Source: a bacterium (lineage in GTDB: Bacteria; Joyebacterota; Joyebacteria; Joyebacterales; Joyebacteraceae). Taken from it: a stretch of 64,000 bases of DNA. Each line of letters starts with the position of its first letter. Positions within the stretch are counted from its first letter, which is position 1. Below are positions 50,970 through 58,797 of this stretch, piece by piece. The stretch lies in the NCBI GenBank assembly GCA_025774935.1, contig JALGZK010000009.1:1-64000 (forward strand), written 5' to 3'. Made by a program: the position numbers and the translations under genes. The notes beneath the pieces were generated by a model that did not search any database, was not told the DNA's origin, and was given only the letters and a program-made list of their open reading frames with translations.

Positions 50970-51431
50970 ATGGCCACAACCATCTATGTCGGCAACCTGC
51001 CGTTCGAATCGAGCGAGGCAGACGTCGAGGCCCTGTTCGCTCCGTTCGGCGAGGTGCGGTCGATCAGATTCGTGATCGACCACAGCAGCAGTCCTGGCCA
51101 GTGCTACGCTTTCGTCAGCATGAAGGAAGAGGAGGCGAGAGAAGCGGCGAGCTTCCTGGATAGTATGGACTTCAGGGGACAGACTCTCGTCGTGAATCTC
51201 GACAGAACCAGGGAGCGACGCAGCAAGAGAGACCATCGTCGCGATCGGGAGGAGGCCAGGCAACTGAAGCGTCGTAAGCCGCCCAGGCACCCGAGCTGGG
51301 CGGACGACGACGAGGACGAAGAGGACAGCAAGGACGATCGCGAGGACGACGGCTGGTGGGGAGATGAGGAAGACACCGGCTGGTACGGACTGCGCGGCTG
51401 GAGAGTCGAGGACGACGAGGCCGGCTCCTAA
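50970..51431 (+). CDS. RRM-type RNA-binding protein with basic-acidic tail
   Basis: 153 residues. One RRM (about 1-80): RNP2 'TIYVGNLPF' and RNP1 'GQCYAFVSM' with the aromatic residues needed for RNA stacking. A basic Arg/Lys segment follows ('RTRERRSKRDHRRDREEARQLKRRKPPRH') and then a strongly acidic tail ('DDDEDEEDSKDDREDD') with Trp residues. Bacterial RRM proteins of this kind (such as cyanobacterial Rbp) are often cold-regulated; the long leader is in line with that, but it is inference. ATG 50970 follows GGAGG. Confidence 0.85.
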   Translation: MATTIYVGNLPFESSEADVEALFAPFGEVRSIRFVIDHSSSPGQCYAFVSMKEEEAREAASFLDSMDFRGQTLVVNLDRTRERRSKRDHRRDREEARQLKRRKPPRHPSWADDDEDEEDSKDDREDDGWWGDEEDTGWYGLRGWRVEDDEAGS

Positions 51432-51596
51432 GTCCGCGGAGGAACGCGATAGTCGCTGACAAGGCGCCCCTTGCCGGCGCGCTCGAATCGCCGGGCATCG
51501 GTGGTTCGGAGACCGCGCCGGTGGGGGGCGTCGCTCTATCACGGAGTGGGGTGGTGCTTCCTTCGGACGTCAAGCCGCAGGTACTGGACGCACGTG

Positions 51597-51611
51597 ACGG
51601 GTTCGAATCCC
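51597..51611 (+). repeat. tRNA-Glu T-arm repeat, copy D
   Basis: ACGGGTTCGAATCCC, 15 bases identical to the tRNA-Glu T-arm (42874-42888), followed by CTCGGGGAG where the tRNA has GTTGGGGAC. Confidence 0.6.
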
Positions 51612-51730
51612 CTCGGGGAGAACGGAGTAGCACGGCGATCGCGGCCTGGGAGCGGTACTTCCGCTCTCAGGCCGCCCTCATGAGCGCCTGCCTGAGCGCA
51701 TCCATATCCTCAAGCCACTGATCGAGGTGT

Positions 51731-51758
51731 TTCGAACTAGCACGCATTAGGGACGCCA
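51731..51758 (+). repeat. tRNA-Glu 3'-end-like repeat, copy E
   Basis: TTCGAACTAGC, then GCATTAGGGACGCCA (51744-51758). The first 14 bases of that string are identical to copy A. Confidence 0.65.
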
Positions 51759-51770
51759 GATCTGAGAAGA

Positions 51771-51805
51771 GACGACGCGGGTCGCATTGAGCGACCCGCG
51801 CCGTC
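51771..51805. terminator. Hairpin after repeat E (terminator of the 51844 gene)
   Basis: GACGACGCGGGTCGC (51771-51785) pairs with 51791-51805 with one mismatch; on the minus strand it is followed by CTCTTCTC. Confidence 0.65.
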
Positions 51806-51843
51806 ACATCCGCTACTCGAGATCCTACTGCAGACCGCTCAAT

Positions 51844-52467
51844 CTACCGGAAGAGGCCCTTGATCGTGCTCCAGGTCATGCTCTCGATCGAGGTCTGCGG
51901 GCTGCCATAGATCCTGGCCATCCAGCGGAAGTAGGAGCCGGGTCCGTCCCAGGTCACGCAGTCAAAGGACCAGTCGTGAGGGATGATGACTCCGGATGCA
52001 GCCGTCGCCATGTCGGCGCCCACCACCACCTGGTACTTGATGTAGTAGAGCGTTCCCTCCGTGACGTAGACGGCCGGAACCAGGTTCTCCCCCTGCCAAC
52101 CGTGTGTCGCCGACTCCGTATACGACACGGTCGCGAGGACCGGCCCGGTCGGCGCGCCGCTGCCATCGTCTTCGAGCAGCGAGACGGCCACGGAACCGCC
52201 GACTCCGCCAGCGTAGAACTCGATCCTCTCGAAGGCAAAGCTCGTACTGGGAACGTACGCAAACCCGAAACACTCGGCCGCGTATTGCCCCCACGGTTCG
52301 TAGGGTTGGCCGTCGTTCCAACCCTCGATGTACTCCTCTCTGGGCGCATCTGTGGGTATTGCCTCCCCTCCCGGAGACGCGGGCTCGGCACCACCCACTG
52401 TCAGTGCCAGAGCCAAGCCAGGCACCACGATGAGGAGAACGGCCAGGAAAAGAGCGAGGCTTCTCAT
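51844..52467 (-). CDS. Secreted protein ending in the WSTIKGLFR motif
   Basis: 207 residues. Signal peptide 'RSLALFLAVLLIVVPGLALALT', then a beta-rich domain: 'WNDGQPYEPWGQYAAECFGFAYVPSTSFAFERIEFYAGG', 'VAVSLLEDDGSGAPTGPVLATVSY', 'LYYIKYQVVVGADMATAASGVIIPHDW'. This resembles the choice-of-anchor/jelly-roll modules of secreted proteins describing device-like 'LEDDGSGAPTG' repeats, so carbohydrate or surface binding is possible. The chain ends 'ESMTWSTIKGLFR', the motif shared by three other proteins here. ATG 52467 has GGAGG upstream. Confidence 0.82.
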   Translation of the reverse strand: MRSLALFLAVLLIVVPGLALALTVGGAEPASPGGEAIPTDAPREEYIEGWNDGQPYEPWGQYAAECFGFAYVPSTSFAFERIEFYAGGVGGSVAVSLLEDDGSGAPTGPVLATVSYTESATHGWQGENLVPAVYVTEGTLYYIKYQVVVGADMATAASGVIIPHDWSFDCVTWDGPGSYFRWMARIYGSPQTSIESMTWSTIKGLFR

Positions 52468-52985
52468 GTGCCCTCCGTCCTGCAGTTGGATCCCATGGCA
52501 CGAATTCCCTGCCACGCCAGCGCGCAGCACCGCTCGAGTTCGGCGGGCACAAGCTCGGCTGTCACCGACAGGCACAGAGACAGCACCCGCTGGTGCGCCG
52601 AGTATACCACAGACGAGCCGGCGTGTCGAGAATGACCCGCCGGCAGCCTCTCCGGCCTGTCGTGCGGCTCACTCGCCCAGTGGCGCTCAGGTGATGGCGT
52701 CCCAATCACGCTCGGAGCGAGAGGAAGCTCAACATCCTCTGCCTGCCGAGGGGACAGAACTCGGGAGTCAAGCCGCAGTGGCTTGCTTGCGGATCGTCTC
52801 CGCATCCAGGAGCCGCTCCTCAGTGTGGTTCCAGCTGAGGTGCTGAGGGACTGTCACCTCACAAGGTGTCCGCAGATATGGGCTCCTTGTGGGGTCCTAT
52901 CAGCGGACACCGCACCTCGAATCCCACCCACCTCACGTGCGTCCAAACAGCAGGCACGTAGGCTGGTCTGGGCAGGGAGGGGACT
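52468..52985. other. Intergenic region between divergent 51844 and msrBA genes
   Basis: No convincing gene or strong promoter. The stretch near 52768 (TCAAGCCGCAG) repeats TCAAGCCGCAG at 51570, upstream of repeat D, but no tRNA end follows. Confidence 0.4.
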
Positions 52986-53927
52986 ATGCGGAAGCTCGTG
53001 GCGGCAATCGCCTTGTTGGCCATGCCGCTGGTCTTCGGGCTCGTCTGGGCGGGAGAGGAGACCGGCATGAGCACCAAGGAGTATCGCGAACTCACGCCTG
53101 AAGAGGAGGCGGTGATCGTCGACAAGGGGACGGAGTTTCCCTTCTCCGGGGAGTACTACGACCATTTCGAGAAGGGCACCTATCACTGCAGGCGCTGCGA
53201 CGCGCCGCTCTATCGGTCGAGCCATAAGTTCGCGACGTCCTGCGGATGGCCGAGCTTCGACGACGAGATTGAGGGCGCGGTGAGGCATGAGACGGACGCG
53301 GACGGGATGAGGACCGAGATCCTCTGCGCCGACTGCGGCGCTCACCTGGGGCACGTGTTCGAGGGGGAGATGCTGACGGACAAGAACGTCCGACACTGCG
53401 TGAACTCGATCTCCCTCGTCTTCGTGCCCGATGAGGAGACTGTGGACACAGCACGCGCGTACTTCGCCGGAGGGTGCTTCTGGGGAGTCGAGCACCTCTT
53501 CGAAGGTCAGGAGGGAGTGATCTCCGCCGCCTCTGGCTACATGGGCGGTTCGACAGAGAACCCCACGTACGAGGAAGTGATCTCCGGCATCACGGGCCAC
53601 ATGGAGACCGTCGAGGTCGAGTACGATCCTGAGAAGGTCACCTACGAGGAACTCGCCCGCTACTTCTTCGAGATCCACGACCCGACGCAGGCAGGCGGTC
53701 AGGGTCCCGACATCGGCGAGCAGTACCTGTCGGCGGTCTTCTACCGGAACGACGAGGAGAAAGAGACGGCAGAGAGGCTCATCGGCATCCTCAGGGACAA
53801 GGGGTACGACGTCGTGACGAAGGTGCTCCCCGCGGGGCAGTTCTGGGAGGCCGAAGGCTACCACCAGGACTACTACGCTCGCACGGGGCGTCAGTCCTAC
53901 TGCCATGTCTACACGAAGAGATTCTAG
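52986..53927 (+). CDS. Exported methionine sulfoxide reductase MsrB-MsrA fusion
   Basis: 313 residues. Signal peptide to about residue 22, then MsrB (about 27-150) with zinc Cys68, Cys71, Cys114 and Cys117 and catalytic Cys138 in 'RHCVNS', then MsrA (about 155-313) with catalytic Cys164 in 'GGCFWGVE' and 'ISGITGHMETVEVEYDP'. Together they reduce both epimers of methionine sulfoxide. The signal peptide places it in the periplasm, where it must get electrons from a membrane thiol carrier not seen here. GGGAGGGG precedes the ATG. MsrB-before-MsrA order is the reverse of most fusions. Confidence 0.92.
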   Translation: MRKLVAAIALLAMPLVFGLVWAGEETGMSTKEYRELTPEEEAVIVDKGTEFPFSGEYYDHFEKGTYHCRRCDAPLYRSSHKFATSCGWPSFDDEIEGAVRHETDADGMRTEILCADCGAHLGHVFEGEMLTDKNVRHCVNSISLVFVPDEETVDTARAYFAGGCFWGVEHLFEGQEGVISAASGYMGGSTENPTYEEVISGITGHMETVEVEYDPEKVTYEELARYFFEIHDPTQAGGQGPDIGEQYLSAVFYRNDEEKETAERLIGILRDKGYDVVTKVLPAGQFWEAEGYHQDYYARTGRQSYCHVYTKRF

Positions 53928-54016
53928 TCTCCCCGCGACTTGACACTCGCACGCTCGTCAGCACCGCTCGCAGGAGGCGGTGAGGAGAGAGACGTCCTGA
54001 CAGGTGACACCAACTT

Positions 54017-54045
54017 GAGAAGGCCCGCGGGAGCGGGCCTTTCTC
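54017..54045. terminator. Bidirectional terminator between msrBA and the cupredoxin gene
   Basis: GAGAAGGCCCGC (54017-54028) / GCGGGCCTTTCTC (54033-54045), one bulge, four-base loop. Confidence 0.75.
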
Positions 54046-54084
54046 ATCGTACGGATGCTTGAAGTCGGTCGAGTCCGCTCCCGA

Positions 54085-54519
54085 TCAGCGGTAGAGTTCC
54101 TTGATGCGTCCCCAGGACACCGCCTCGTCCGGCGCCCTGGTGTCGATTCCGACGCCAACGGAACCCACCATGCCGAAGAGAGAGCCGTGCGGCTGGCAGA
54201 AGTAGTCGTAGACCCCTCCAGGAACCGGATTCGCGATGAGGAATGCAGCGTCGAACACCACATCGAAGGTGGTTCCCGCGAGATCTGGGGGGCCAGAGGA
54301 GAAGTAGGGTGTGGGCGATCCCGGAACGCCCGAGACGACGTTGTGCCCACCGCTGTCCCATACCCAGTGTACCGTGTCACCCACAGCTACAGTGACGTCC
54401 GCGGGCGAGAACGTGAACAGTCCGCCGGGGCCAACAGTGACGTTATGCGTCACGGCGGTCGCCGAGAAGGCAGTGAACACAAGAGCCGCCGCAACCAGAG
54501 CTACACTGGTCATCTTCAT
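54085..54519 (-). CDS. Plastocyanin-like cupredoxin ending in the WGRIKELYR motif
   Basis: 144 residues. Signal peptide to about residue 23, then one cupredoxin domain. Copper ligands can be read directly: His59 ('GGHNVVSG'), Cys108 and His111 ('YFCQPHGSLFGM'), and Met117. An electron carrier of the cell envelope is the likely role. The last residues 'EAVSWGRIKELYR' follow a short linker ('GVGIDTRAPD') after the domain end, which shows that the motif is an added tail. AAGGAAGG precedes ATG 54519. Confidence 0.88.
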   Translation of the reverse strand: MKMTSVALVAAALVFTAFSATAVTHNVTVGPGGLFTFSPADVTVAVGDTVHWVWDSGGHNVVSGVPGSPTPYFSSGPPDLAGTTFDVVFDAAFLIANPVPGGVYDYFCQPHGSLFGMVGSVGVGIDTRAPDEAVSWGRIKELYR

Positions 54520-54923
54520 TGCTGGACCTTCCTTTGCAGGAGGCTCACGACCGGTTGACCGGAGCATGCAACTCCCCCCTCACCAGCTGTTTAGATGACG
54601 TTTCCTCCCTCGGGTTGCCTGCCGAGGGTCGGGTGGGACCCGTGGGGTCCCTTCTGTGTGATGTGGCCGTCCAGCATGGCCGCAGATCACGTGGCGGCTC
54701 GTGATTCCGAGATGTCCTGGCTCGAGAGGAGAGCGCTGCGACGCCACCTTCGGGGGAGACTGCCCAGCTCTGCGAGCCACCTCCAGCACGGGCGCCATAC
54801 AGAGGACGGCAGGCCTCCCGTGTGAAGTTGACCCACCCTCTCTGATGCGGTAGCTTCGGGGTGCCGTCCCCGCAGTCTCACCTCCGTGAGCACGTCGTCC
54901 GCGATTCGCAGAGAGGCAATCAC
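54520..54923. other. Divergent intergenic region upstream of the 510-residue secreted protein
   Basis: No gene. A hairpin GGGACCC/GGGTCCC at 54635-54651 and the promoter at 54828-54856 are the only signals seen. Confidence 0.45.
54828..54856 (+). promoter_or_regulatory. Promoter for the 54924 gene
   Basis: TTGACC (54828-54833), 17-base spacer, TAGCTT (54851-54856), 68 bases before the ATG. Confidence 0.5.
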
Positions 54924-56456
54924 ATGGCCGTGACTCCCCCCGCCCGTCCTACCCAGCTTCCCGCAGCCCTTGTCGTCGTCTTGTGTCTGCTCCAGCCCGC
55001 CATTCCCCTGGGCGACGACACCGCGCACGCGCAGGCGTCGCGCGTCGCTCGGATCGCCGACCCGTGTTGCGAGATTGCGGACGTCCCGGGTGTGGTCTGG
55101 TACGGGATGGACTCCACGCTGACGGTCGATAGACTCGCCGCCTACTGTGCCCCCATTCTCTGGTTCTCGCCCGACGAACCGCTCCTCGACGACAGGACGG
55201 GAGAGGACATCCGTCTCCCCGAGCCCTTTCCGTTCGAGGACGCACCCGACGCGCCGGTGGTCTACTACCGCCTGCGCAAGGTGTACGCGCGCGACGACAA
55301 CGAGGCGCCGCCGTACGTCCCGGCCGGAGACGACCGCGGGGCTGCGCTCGTTGACCTCGAGAACGCGTCCGCCGTGGAGCTGGACTTCTTCTTCTACTAC
55401 TCCGGCGAAGAGGGGTTCGGCGGCCACGCGCACGACGTCGAATCGGTCGAGATGAAGATCGGGATTGGCGACCGCGATTGCGAGAACTGCAAGTTCGGGT
55501 TCGCGGTAATGCGCGTGAATGCCAAGGCGCATGGCGTCCTCTGGTACGACAACACGCTCACTTCGGACGTCCACACCGTGTTCCCGATGACCATCCTAGT
55601 GGAGGAGGGGAAGCACGCGAGCTGCACCGACAAGAACGGCGACGGTTACTACACCCCGGGCTATGACGTCAGCGAGCGGATCAACGACGCGTGGGGGGTA
55701 CGCGACGTGATCAGAAGCGGCATGCTGGCGTCGGGCGGTTTCGAGAGCTGGATGGCCAAGGTGCGGAGGCCCGACACCCGGGTCTTTCCCCCGCTTCCCG
55801 AGGACAGCCCGCTCCTTGCGGCGCATCACGGGAACGAGTGGTACGAGAGCAGTGACCACGCTGTCTACGAGCTGCGCGAGTTTCCGCGGCCCGAGATGGC
55901 CGAGCACGACGAGCATCTCTACCCGTTCATCGAGAACAAGGGGAATCCCGACTGGCCGGAGGTGGACGAGGACGTCCAGTTCAAAGAGGTCACCGACTGG
56001 CTCTACGACGGGAGCGCGCGACGGTCGCTCTCGGTCGCGTACCGCTACGACGGCGATCACGGTGTCTCCTTCGTGTTCCCGTTCTTCATCATCAAGAACC
56101 TGGAAGTGAAGGTGACGGGGGGATGGCTCGTCCAGCGCGTGATCCTCTCGGACTATCGCCTGCGGGACATCACGTGGCAGGGCATGTACACGACGTCGGC
56201 GTCGCGGTGGGTCTCCGGCTACTTCGCCGCCGGCGCCAAGTGGGACAAAGACGACAGCGGGCACCGGGCCACGTATTTCGCCAGCGAGACCGGACTCAAG
56301 TTCCGGGCGAACATCGGGAGCACGCCGCTCCGGTTCCTGAGACACCTCGGGACCGACTTCTGGGGGCTCCGCGCGGGCATTCGATACGTCGGCGCCGGTG
56401 CGTGGAGCTTCGACGACATCGGCTACGTGATCGAGTTCGGCGCGGGAGCGTTCTAG
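54924..56456 (+). CDS. Large secreted protein of unknown function, probably outer-membrane associated
   Basis: 510 residues. N-terminal signal region 'LPAALVVVLCLLQPAIPLGDDTAHAQA'. The first two thirds hold His/Asp/Glu-rich loops that could bind metal ('GGHAHDVESVEMKIG', 'DKNGDGYYTPGYD' resembling a calcium loop, 'AAHHGNEWYESSDHAVYEL'), plus a Cys pair 'DCENC'. A distant likeness to Vps62/DUF946 proteins ('HAHDVE', 'WYESSDHAVYE') is only suggestive. The last 130 residues alternate like a beta barrel and end in 'VIEFGAGAF', with the C-terminal aromatic residue typical of outer-membrane proteins. ATG 54924 follows GAGAGG. Confidence 0.7.
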   Translation: MAVTPPARPTQLPAALVVVLCLLQPAIPLGDDTAHAQASRVARIADPCCEIADVPGVVWYGMDSTLTVDRLAAYCAPILWFSPDEPLLDDRTGEDIRLPEPFPFEDAPDAPVVYYRLRKVYARDDNEAPPYVPAGDDRGAALVDLENASAVELDFFFYYSGEEGFGGHAHDVESVEMKIGIGDRDCENCKFGFAVMRVNAKAHGVLWYDNTLTSDVHTVFPMTILVEEGKHASCTDKNGDGYYTPGYDVSERINDAWGVRDVIRSGMLASGGFESWMAKVRRPDTRVFPPLPEDSPLLAAHHGNEWYESSDHAVYELREFPRPEMAEHDEHLYPFIENKGNPDWPEVDEDVQFKEVTDWLYDGSARRSLSVAYRYDGDHGVSFVFPFFIIKNLEVKVTGGWLVQRVILSDYRLRDITWQGMYTTSASRWVSGYFAAGAKWDKDDSGHRATYFASETGLKFRANIGSTPLRFLRHLGTDFWGLRAGIRYVGAGAWSFDDIGYVIEFGAGAF

Positions 56457-56848
56457 CGGTCGGCGGCCTTGCCGGGTGCTGGGAGGCCTCGCAGCCAGCG
56501 ACTCTCGCTCTGTGCGGCTGACCCGTGGCCGCGGATGGGGTTGAGATCACGGATTCCCAGCCGCCCGGGGGATCATGCTGAGCGGCACGGTCATAGCGGC
56601 GCTGGTCGCTTCCCTCTTCGGGGGAGAGGCCAGCGCCGTCTCAGGTGATGCCCTTGACAACAGGCTGGCTCTTCAGCCGACCGCCGATCGCTCTGGACCG
56701 CTCGGATCACTTCCTTCGCCGACGCATCTGATAGTGAGTAGGGAGTGAGTCCGAATGTGGGTGCACGCCCCGCAGGCGCCCGAGGTTGACTTGCGGTTCT
56801 CGCGACGGAGTGTTCGCGGGACCGCAGATCACAGAGGAGGAGGATAGA
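56457..56848. other. Intergenic region with one doubtful small ORF
   Basis: Apart from the small ORF at 56575-56748, nothing is recognised. No strong promoter is visible upstream of the AhpD-like gene. Confidence 0.4.
56575..56748 (+). CDS. Doubtful small ORF with signal-peptide-like start
   Basis: 57 codons: 'MLSGTVIAALVASLFGGEASA' looks like a signal peptide with an AxA end, followed by 36 polar residues. GGGGGA lies only two bases before the ATG, too close for a good ribosome site. It may be chance. Confidence 0.2.
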   Translation: MLSGTVIAALVASLFGGEASAVSGDALDNRLALQPTADRSGPLGSLPSPTHLIVSRE

Positions 56849-57250
56849 GTGGCAACATCAACGGTGGCAACGTCAGCGGAGGTGTTCCAGGAGGTCGAGA
56901 AGGCCCTCGGTGTTGTTCCCACGTTTCTGAAGGAGCTCGACTACGACCCGGTGGCACTGGAGCACAGCTGGGCGCTGATACAGAAGTTCATTCTGGGGGA
57001 GTCTGAGATCCCGCCCAAGTACAGGGAGCTCATGGGCGTCGCTGTCGCGTCGGCGGTGCACTGTCGCTTCTGCGTCACGTTCCACGCGGCGGTCGCGAAG
57101 CTGTACGGAGCCACGGACGAGGAGATCAAGGAAGCGTCCTTCCTGGCCAAGCATACCGTCGGGTGGAGTTCCTTCGTGGATGGACGCCTCGCCGACATCG
57201 GGCAGCTGGAGAAGGAGCTGGCGATGATAGGGGAGCACATGTCGAAGTAG
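56849..57250 (+). CDS. AhpD/carboxymuconolactone-decarboxylase-family protein
   Basis: 133 residues. Contains the AhpD-like redox site 'AVHCRFCVTFHAAVAK' (CxxC followed by xxxH) in an all-helical fold. Members reduce peroxidase partners or act as decarboxylases; the CxxCxxxH motif favours a peroxidase or thiol-reductase role. GTG 56849 has GAGGAGGAGG six bases upstream. A terminator follows. It joins MsrBA and the cupredoxin in a short run of redox genes. Confidence 0.85.
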   Translation: MATSTVATSAEVFQEVEKALGVVPTFLKELDYDPVALEHSWALIQKFILGESEIPPKYRELMGVAVASAVHCRFCVTFHAAVAKLYGATDEEIKEASFLAKHTVGWSSFVDGRLADIGQLEKELAMIGEHMSK

Positions 57251-57278
57251 GTCGCATCCCCGGAGCTCAGGAACAACG

Positions 57279-57309
57279 AAGAAACCCGCCCCTCAGGGAC
57301 GGGTTTCTT
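57279..57309. terminator. Bidirectional terminator after the AhpD-like gene
   Basis: AAGAAACCCG (57279-57288) / CGGGTTTCTT (57300-57309), followed by GTT on the plus strand and by C/A-rich sequence on the other. Confidence 0.75.
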
Positions 57310-57364
57310 GTTACGCACTGGCACGTCAGGGCGGCGAGGACGGGGCGCTCGATCCCTGCGACGA

Positions 57365-58099
57365 TCACCTATAGAGCGCCTTGATCGTTCCCCAGGTGGT
57401 CCCCTCGACGATCGATGCGCTCCAGCACACCTGGAGCGTCGCGTCCCTTCCTGTTGTCGTCCCTACCTGGTCTTGCAGGACACTCCCCAACGCACCCACG
57501 AACTCGATCTGGTACGACAGGTCGAAGAAGCTGTCGACCTGGAAGTCGGTTCCTGGTCCCCCCAGGCGCGTGAGAGTGGTCGTTCCGGACGCCGGGAGGC
57601 TGAGGTCGGAGCCCGTACGGAACTGGAGCAGATCGAAGTCAGGGTCGTTGAGTATCTCTCCCTCAAGCTCCACGAGCTCACCCGCGTACGGCTGCACGGC
57701 ATCGTTCAGGACCCGCGGCCCCCACTCTGCGACACCGGACACCGGCATGTGGAGCATGCGACTGAATCCACCCAGGTTACCGGTCCCGGACATCTCCAGC
57801 AGGAGCATCGCGTCGAAGGTCGACTGCGTCCCGCCGAGTCCGCCTCCGATGATCTCGAGCACGTTGCCCACATCGAACAGAGTCGCGTCGATCTCGATCG
57901 TGGCGTTGGTGAGCCCGTTCACGATCTCCAGATCGCCTCGGTACCCGTCGAGGCAGTTCGGCGGCATCGTCACCGTCCCGGCGCCGTTATCAGGAAGCTG
58001 GCACGGGCAAGGCTCCTGTGCGACCGCTGAGTCGATGGCCCCCGCGAAGGCCACGACGGCCATGGCAGCGGTCGTTGCGAGTCTGGCAGCTGTTCTCAT
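57365..58099 (-). CDS. Secreted protein ending in the WGTIKALYR motif
   Basis: 244 residues. Signal peptide 'ARLATTAAMAVVAFAGAIDSAVAQ', then 'EPCPCQLPDNGAGTVTMPPNCLDGYRGDLEIVNGL' with three cysteines near the mature N-terminus. The chain is beta-rich and low in charge; I recognise no family. The segment 'GPRVLNDAVQPYAGELVELEGEILNDPDFDLLQFRTGSD' is well ordered. It ends 'EGTTWGTIKALYR'. AGGAGG precedes ATG 58099. It faces the AhpD-like gene across a terminator. Confidence 0.8.
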   Translation of the reverse strand: MRTAARLATTAAMAVVAFAGAIDSAVAQEPCPCQLPDNGAGTVTMPPNCLDGYRGDLEIVNGLTNATIEIDATLFDVGNVLEIIGGGLGGTQSTFDAMLLLEMSGTGNLGGFSRMLHMPVSGVAEWGPRVLNDAVQPYAGELVELEGEILNDPDFDLLQFRTGSDLSLPASGTTTLTRLGGPGTDFQVDSFFDLSYQIEFVGALGSVLQDQVGTTTGRDATLQVCWSASIVEGTTWGTIKALYR

Positions 58100-58794
58100 T
58101 GCGCTCCTCCTTGCTGTTCGCGCTCACCGAGATAGTCTCTGGCCAGCCCCGGGCTGCCGCTCTGGTGGTCAAGGCCTGCCCCGACCGGGACCAGGCACGC
58201 GGCCATGTACTTCCTACGTATGCTACGTGGATATCACCTTCTGATGAACGACGACGACAACGGGTTCTTCCTCAGTCTGGCCTCTCGTGGAAAGAGAACG
58301 AGCTTGACGCCGCCCCCGCTTCCCTGCATACTCGCAACTGGCGCGCACCCGCGCGTCACCCATCACGGTCGTCAGTCTGTTCAGGTCACCGACTCTGAAC
58401 GAGGATCGTGCGAGAGCTCCCGTGTCCGACTGACGTCCGCCGGGGCCGTCCACCTCATCTCTGCTCCGGTTTGCCTTCCCTATCCACATAGGCTTCGAAG
58501 GGCCAGGCAGCAGTCCGTCGAACGACGGGATTGCCCACCTTCGGGCAGGATTACAGACGTCCTCGGGCCCGCCCCAAGGGTCTTTAGGGCCATTCGGAAC
58601 GGTTGGCTGGGCGAGGCATCTATAGAGGAGAAGGACGAGCCAGGGACGCCGGCCGATCTTGACACCCTCGGTCGAGGCGATTCGCGATACTGCGCGTCAT
58701 CCAGCCCCAGCGAGTTCGACGGCACGTGTGAGTCGCCAACCTGCCCAGCAACCGTATTCACTCAGGACCGCTCGTTCACATCGAGGCCAAGTGA
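58100..58794. other. Intergenic region upstream of the kinase cluster
   Basis: No convincing gene: the long frames here overlap the kinase start in another frame. A TTGACA at 58658 lacks a -10 at the usual distance. AGGGACGCC at 58642-58650 may be a further tRNA-end relic but has no T-loop before it. The last 25 bases, including GTTCACATCGAGG, recur before the third kinase. Confidence 0.45.
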
Positions 58795-58797
58795 ATG
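58773..58797 (+). repeat. Duplicated kinase leader, copy 1
   Basis: GTTCACATCGAGGC and the sequence to the ATG recur at 63409-63433 with two differences, and the homology continues into both genes. Confidence 0.7.

Larger units (their letters stand above)
51432..51843. other. Intergenic region with repeats D and E
   Basis: No gene. Holds a tRNA T-arm copy (51597-51611), repeat E (51731-51758) and the terminator hairpin (51771-51805) of the convergent secreted-protein gene. Confidence 0.55.

Noticed and set aside
58641-58650. CAGGGACGCC as a seventh tRNA-end repeat
   Set aside because: No T-loop-like sequence upstream and no hairpin after it; only nine core bases match, so chance is likely.
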